A DNA stretch of 64,000 nucleotides from Chytridium lagenaria (Eukaryota; Chytridiomycota; Chytridiomycetes; Chytridiales; Chytridiaceae). Within the stretch, counting starts at the first letter, position 1; every line of letters begins with the position of its first letter. The stretch covers positions 1-64,000 of the forward strand of contig JAHLKC010000068.1 of the NCBI GenBank assembly GCA_025449115.1, given 5' to 3'. Under the pieces are notes generated by a model, which was not told where the DNA came from, ran no database searches, and was given only the letters and a program-made list of their open reading frames with translations. The translations under genes were made by a program, and so were the position numbers. Shown here piece after piece: positions 59,501 to 64,000 of this stretch.

Positions 59501-59669
59501 CATCCTTCTTGCTCTTTTTGCCTTCATCATCCTTCTTGTCGTCATCCTTCTTGGCATCGTCATCGTCGTCGTCTCCCGACGACTCCATCGCCCTCAGATG
59601 AGCGACCCGCTCATGGCGAACATGGGAAGCATGATGGCCTGAAGACCGAACTTTCTCTATTCTCGTCAT
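56515..59669 (-). CDS. Kelch-repeat protein with transmembrane helix and cytosolic SH3 domain
   Basis: The N-terminus is an Asp/Lys/Glu-rich stretch (about 59600-59470). Kelch blades follow: TSVVSLDSVGVMVVAGRTGT (59330), AFGHSCVFYSLKNLVICTG (59060), GRGLHASTILGDKIYLFG (58790), GSCAVSLPSGRALLVGGAT (58530), PRWGAACTYTRGIVYVHGG (58370), PRCFGSASVYRNFVVFSGGQ (58200-58140). A Ser/Pro/Thr stalk leads to one helix (GIITGIVIGALLLLAIVAAL, about 57745-57685). The cytosolic part ends with an SH3 domain: VSVIYPYEPQAEGEVELR then GEVITVRKFFKDGWLSV (about 56915-56805), and a short tail. The order beta-propeller outside, one TM, SH3 inside suggests a surface receptor or wall sensor linked to actin or MAPK scaffolds. 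One-base frame changes split the SH3 (near 56860) and several other places. The start at 59669 is tentative, as no signal peptide is seen. Confidence 0.75.
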
Positions 59670-60270
59670 CCTGGCTTAATCTACAGAACGTGTCGACCTC
59701 GCTGATGAGCGATTACAGTGAGAAGTAGTATGTTTCTAAATGGATGGATGGAAGGTGTCTTGGTGTGTGTGTGTGTGTGTGTGTGTGTTGGTGTGTATGT
59801 GTCGAAATGAAGCCCTTTACGGCAAGTTGTAGGAAAGCAGCACAGCCAATATCCTCAATCCAAAGGCGTTTTAACGTAGACAACGGCGTAATTGCCGATG
59901 TTAAAACAGTATACACCGAGTAACTCGTCTTTTGTCGTTTGGTTGACCTCGCCAACGACTAGAAATCAATTCCGACAAATCTGTGTCTCAAACAGAGAGA
60001 CAAGGTCTCAAAAGTGTCTCTTCAAGACCTTGTATATAAAATTGTCACCGATATTTCAGGTCACATACGTGATACATGTAGACCAAGTAGCCTGCTTACA
60101 AGAGTTTTTGCCTCTATTCCCCATCTGATAAATTTATGTTCAAAAAAAACAGGGAAAGCGAAATAAAATACATGAAAGTGTACAATTGTGTGGAAAGAGA
60201 TAAAAAGGAACAATTGATGTATATAAACAAAGTCAAAAAAAAAACAAATCAAGAAAATAACATCATCCCA
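59670..60270. other. Intergenic region
   Basis: Promoter of the kelch gene, with a (TG)n run, and 3' flank of the KCH gene. No gene seen. Confidence 0.5.
59762..59788. repeat. (TG)n microsatellite
   Basis: About thirteen TG units followed by an imperfect GGTGTGTATGTGT stretch, about 100 bp upstream of the kelch start codon. Confidence 0.9.
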
Positions 60271-62365
60271 TCATCCATCCCTTACGTCGATTTCATCCAC
60301 ATCCCTCTGCACCACCAAAAACCCATCCCCCCACCCCCCAAACCCATAATCCCCACAAAACCCAGGCGGCGGTGACGGTGACGGCGTCCCGCGTCTTCCC
60401 TCCACTGTCGGTGCAGATGATGCCGACCTCGGCAATCCCGCGGCCGGGTGCACGTAGGGAGGACGCGCCAAACTTCCCGTGAAATGCATAGGAAGGTGAT
60501 GATGTGCCATCGTCCCCATCATCGGCATCGTCATGGAAGGAGGAATCGGATGCTGCGCGTTGTACGATCCAAAATTCGATGGCAGTTGCGAACTAGGTGG
60601 GTATCCGCACCCCATTGCATGGTTGGGACGGTGGGCCCAAGAAAAGGAGATCCTCCAGCCGCAGTAATGCGGTCAAACAGTAAGCTTGGTGGAAGTCCCA
60701 AAGGCGGCGGAACGGGCGTCCCAGAGTTCACCGCAGTCATCTCTCTAGAGAAAGAAAGATGTGGGCTGCCCCCACTCGCGATGGATCGGGTCCGGCTGCG
60801 TCTACTTCCACTAGCGAAATCAGCGACAGCGCTATCATGTAAACTGGGTGTCGGATAGTGGTAATACGGTGGGCGGTGGATGACGGGTATCTTGGGCAGC
60901 TGCTGTGAAGAGTACCATGGACCGCAGAGAGGCACGGTGATGACGAGGCAGTCGTGTAACTCAAAGGAAGGTCTAGGTCAACGTCGATATCCGGAAGTGT
61001 AGGTCGCTGCGTCATCCCTAGTGGCGGAGCTGTACTGCTAAACTCTGACTCAGCGTCCTCATTCCATTGCCCAATTGCAAGGGCTTGCCGTTTCCTTCAA
61101 TTTCCCGATGCTCTGCTTTCCTTGCTTGCTCAGTCCGCTTCGCGCCTGCCGCTTCAGCAGGTCCCCAGTTCTATATAATCACATGTATTAAAACCGACGG
61201 TATGGAATAAAATGAAAAAATTTTACCCACCTCTTATCAATCTGTGACAAACATACTCCTTCAAGTTGGCCTCTCATCATGCAAAGTAACGGTACAAACA
61301 CTACGAAGCCACCATCAGACTAACAAAACTAAACACCCATATCCCCACGGAAAGTGCAGAAAGAGTAAACGCCATCAACTCCAACGTTGGCTTGCTTTGA
61401 GCAACATGCCCGTAGGCCTCAATGAACTGCATCATCAAGCTTGGGTTCTTTGATAGACTATTAACCACGTCTCGAAGATTCAGGCTAAAAATTAATTGCC
61501 GAGGAAACTCGGCCAATATCAACCGTTTCCTGCAAGGAAAAGGAAAAGTTAATCATCGCGAAAATCCCATCACTAAATGCTAGAATCCTAAAACTCACCA
61601 TCCTGAGAGATCACAAGAATGCACAGGGAAATGTAAGCGGAAGCGGAAATAAATAAAATGGGTCGTAAGAAAATATCCCGCCTTCAAGTAAAGAAAAAAA
61701 AGTCCAACCCACCTTTGAATTGGAAAAACACAAAAAACGCCATCACATCCACCGTCTTCTCGAATTTTGTATCTGATTAAACAGACAAAAATACGCAAAC
61801 GACTTTATCGAGTAGTACCGATACGCTACTGGTGTCGTATAAGCGTACGATATATCTCTCGACTTTATAACAGTTCTGGCGTTCCGACAATCCACAAACA
61901 AGAGGATGAGCGAGATCAGGATCGAGATTAGGATCACAAAGGGTCGAAGTGTTGATGGCAGGATTTTTTCGGTGTCAAGAGATTGCGCGCATGTAAGGCG
62001 GGTGTTAATGCCTTGATCTGTTCCTGGGAGTGGGGTGCTTCCGTTGCCCGGGTGAGGAGAAGTGCGACAGTTTTTCGTGTCGGAGAAAGAGTTGGTGGCA
62101 AAGAGAAAACCCATAATCAGAACATCCACCACGTACACCAAGAGCCATTTTAAGGTTAAAAGGAAGAACGAAAGGTACTTGAGCTTGTATCCAAAACTCT
62201 CGTCAATCTACGGAAGCGTTCATGTGTTATCGAATGCGTTAATAATGCATAGATGGAGTTAAAAACAGCGGGATAACTTACAAACTCGTCAACGTCAACG
62301 TAATCGAATTTATGATCAGGGATCTCCTCCCTTTTCCATTTAGCCTGTTCGCAGAATGCAGACAT
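60271..62365 (-). CDS. KCH-family fungal potassium channel/transporter with long disordered C-tail
   Basis: Exon 1 (62365-62282) gives MSAFCEQAKWKREEIPDHKF and DYVDVDEF, the family hallmark WKREEIPDHKFDxVD. Exon 2 (from 62207) continues FGYKLKYLSFFLLTLKWLLV and YVVDVLIMGFLFATNSFSD, a loop, FVILISILISLILLFVDCRN, and the second hallmark KSRDISYAYT with YRYYSIKSFAYFCLFNQI. The block EKTVDVMAFFVFFQFK (about 61755-61705) follows after a one-base frame change, then KRLILAEFPRQLIF and a last hydrophobic segment (TLELMAFTLSALSVGIW). This is the Kch1/Kch2 (Prm6) family, low-affinity K+ influx proteins of the plasma membrane linked to Ca2+ signalling. The C-terminal about 250 residues are Pro/His/Met/Gly-rich, ending DVDEIDVRDG; a frame change lies near 60620. 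Confidence 0.8.
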
Positions 62366-62667
62366 CCTTTAATAACGTTCTTCGAACTTTATTGCTGCAC
62401 GGGGCTTGACCGAGGTAGCTTTCGACTTGCTTCCGAACAGATTTTGCACTCAAATCTGCTGACTGGCAAGATTTTGGGGAAAGTTGGTAACTGCACTCAA
62501 TAATCTTAGACCGCCTCTTGCCTCGTTACCAAAATTCCTATAAACTCCCACCAAGTAACTTCCAAAAACCTCAGCACACAAAAACCCACAAATGACCAGA
62601 TAGAGGAAAGAAAGTGGTCAAAATCCCAAAAAAGCGCAGTTCAGGGGTATCAGTATAACAGGATTAT
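62366..62667. other. Intergenic region
   Basis: Promoter region of the KCH gene. No gene seen. Confidence 0.5.
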
Positions 62668-63289
62668 GTGAATATCAAAAAAGAGCAATATGGCCAAACA
62701 AATAGTTATGAATCAAAAAGCGAGAGCACTCATGCGTCGACACCGCTTTCAACACCCCTTCTTTGTAAGCCGATGCAAATAAAAGATTGTCTCCAGCCCA
62801 AGTCGTCTGACAGGCCAACAAGGGAAAGCAAACTTTCAAAGAAACAATCCCTCTTGGCCAGTCCCACCCGCCTTCAGAAGTCCACTTCAAAAGCTTCTCG
62901 GCCGCTCCTCCTTCAAAATGCCAATGAGAAACTAGAAGTCTCGGGGATGTCAGGATGTCTGTATCTTGTTGCTAATGCTACTGCCGCTTCTTGCAATGTC
63001 GATTCTTAAGCGGATGATTTTGAAGCGAAATAGGTGCAGGATATCAAAACCAAACGAATATACTTTCGGAAATGCTTTAGCGCAGGTTGAAAACGCGAAG
63101 GATTGCGAAAGGACAGGGAGTTTGTACTTCTCTGGCGAATCGCCTAGAGCTGAAATCTCCCCGACCGCGAGGAACCCTCGTCCGCAACGAAGAGTTGAGA
63201 AGTTCAAGGGACAGAACTCAACCTTGTGCGACATTGGCCATTCCATCAACATGACAAGGGTTCTTGAAAAAATACTTGAAAAAAATTGA
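62668..63289 (+). CDS. Hypothetical protein, uncertain
   Basis: Two plus-strand frames with ordinary amino-acid use follow each other: 62668-63009 (Ser/Lys-rich, with RPTRESKLSKKQSLLASPTR) and 62966-63289 (ERTGSLYFSGESPRAEISPT, ending NSTLCDIGHSINMTRVLEKI). They could be one gene with a frame change or an intron near 63000. The minus strand is also open over part of this region, so the strand is not certain. No family recognised. Confidence 0.25.
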
Positions 63290-63307
63290 ATTTATATCCC
63301 TTTATGT

Positions 63308-64000
63308 TTATTCAGGATCACCAATATACATGCGAATAAACTGCTGATAGTTAAACGTGCCAGATGGGCCTGCTGGTCCAACCTGTTATAAGCAATTAGA
63401 AGATATGACCTCGTTGGGATCGACGGATTCGGAAGAGAGAGAGCAAGGGGTAACTTACAGAACTAATAATCTCTTGCGCCTCCCACGGAGTCATGCGCTT
63501 ATCCGGGTCACCGTATTCCGTCAATATTCTCACCACAAGCGATGTCGGCATACTTCCATCATAGCCTCCTGCGGCATTCTCTCCGATTGCAGCAGATGAT
63601 GCCGCCGGACTGTTCATACCCATGATGTTCCCTCCCAAAGCCCCTATACCACCGCCATCACTAGAATTTTCCGTTGCGTTGTCGCCACGGAAATCCTCTT
63701 GGTATCTTTCAAAACTACGAGAGCCCATTATCGACTATTATGCAAGGCAGTAAATAGATCAAAACACGACGGCTTACACTTTAAATGAAGTAAGAAGCTC
63801 GGTATGGGTCAATGTAGTTTGAACTTTACGTGCCATCCCGACGACAAAGGCTGTAGTGATTTTGGTAATTGAATTGTTTAGTAAGTTGCTAATTACTGCC
63901 GCATGAGAAAATGAAACAAGAGATGTGTTAAATACTTAAACTCACATTCAAAATCAATCTCGCCAGTGCCTGACGTGTCCAACTCCTTCACGATGGCATC
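63308..64000 (-). CDS. EF-hand protein of the calmodulin superfamily (3' part)
   Basis: The gene runs in from the right edge. The first visible exon has a complete EF-hand loop, ELDTSGTGEIDFE, with Asp1, Ser3, Thr5, Glu7 and Glu12 positions. It continues through an intron to SFVVGMARKVQTTLTHTELL, then a Gly/Ser-rich insert (GGGIGALGGNIMGMNS), then VVRILTEYGDPDKRMTPWEA (a typical EF helix before the last hand) and the last exon 63382-63308 (GTFNYQQFIRMYIGDPE, stop). The final loop (GPAGPSG) lacks most Ca2+ ligands. Length and layout suggest a calmodulin-like or myosin light-chain-like protein with an unusual insert. Junctions 63459/63382 are in phase. Confidence 0.7.

Noticed and set aside
59235..59642. 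Plus-strand frame with a strongly hydrophobic run (LLLLLPFVILLALFAF)
   Set aside because: It is the complement of the Lys/Asp-rich N-terminus of the kelch protein, not a membrane protein gene.

Overview
The window is nuclear DNA of a fungus. Protein genes carry many short spliceosomal introns (GTRNGT...YAG), lie on both strands 0.1-1 kb apart, and are separated by A/T-rich, poly(A/T)-rich spacers. The gene families point the same way: a fungal KCH potassium channel, a two-finger GATA factor, a PCL-type cyclin, GPI-anchored wall-type proteins, a GPI-tailed pepsin-like protease, a CYSTM peptide, and fused TrpG/TrpE-type ADC synthase. A kelch-TM-SH3 receptor-like protein, an annexin and a PLOD-like glycosyltransferase fit an early-diverging (chytrid-like) fungus better than a yeast, but that placement is an inference. 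I recognised no tRNA, rRNA, CRISPR array, bacterial operon or intact transposon.

Layout. 1-16.7 kb: end of a Ser/Thr-rich GPI protein (+); two-RRM hnRNP-like protein (-); a LAMTOR4-like Ragulator subunit (-) divergent from SRP9 (+); p-aminobenzoate synthase (+); a multi-pass membrane protein (+); about 2 kb with no visible gene; a membrane RING-H2 E3 ligase (+). 17-24 kb: PCL-like cyclin (-), a small unknown gene (-), annexin (-), an unknown gene (-). 24-30 kb: two divergent type II membrane glycosyltransferases, the right-hand one PLOD-like, then a vWA protein of the VwkA type. 30-42 kb: a large Lys-rich protein with possible NDPK-like repeats (-), a secreted Ala/Gly/Asn-rich protein (-), an ABCG transporter (-) and aspartate kinase (-). 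42-51 kb: diverged Ser/Thr kinase (-), GATA factor (-), an AT-rich spacer. 51-64 kb: CYSTM peptide (-), GPI-tailed aspartyl protease (+), F-box protein (-), kelch-TM-SH3 protein (-), KCH channel (-), an uncertain small gene (+) and an EF-hand protein (-) cut by the right edge.

The main technical point is that many conserved genes are readable only if single-base insertions or deletions are allowed, usually in runs of two to four identical bases and sometimes compensating within tens of bases. Other genes (SRP9, LAMTOR4-like, RING-H2, vWA, CYSTM, the main GATA exons, cyclin) are intact. Uncorrected sequencing indels explain this better than loss of half a dozen housekeeping genes, but pseudogenes cannot be excluded from one sequence. 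Exon limits below were found by eye from splice sites, reading frame and family motifs. Where frames break, the stated span is the gene envelope.

The genes do not form one pathway. Themes are surface and secretory functions (GPI proteins, glycosyltransferases, CYSTM, protease, kelch receptor, KCH channel, ABCG), nutrient and growth control (LAMTOR4-like, cyclin, GATA factor, kinase) and amino-acid/folate biosynthesis (aspartate kinase, ADC synthase).
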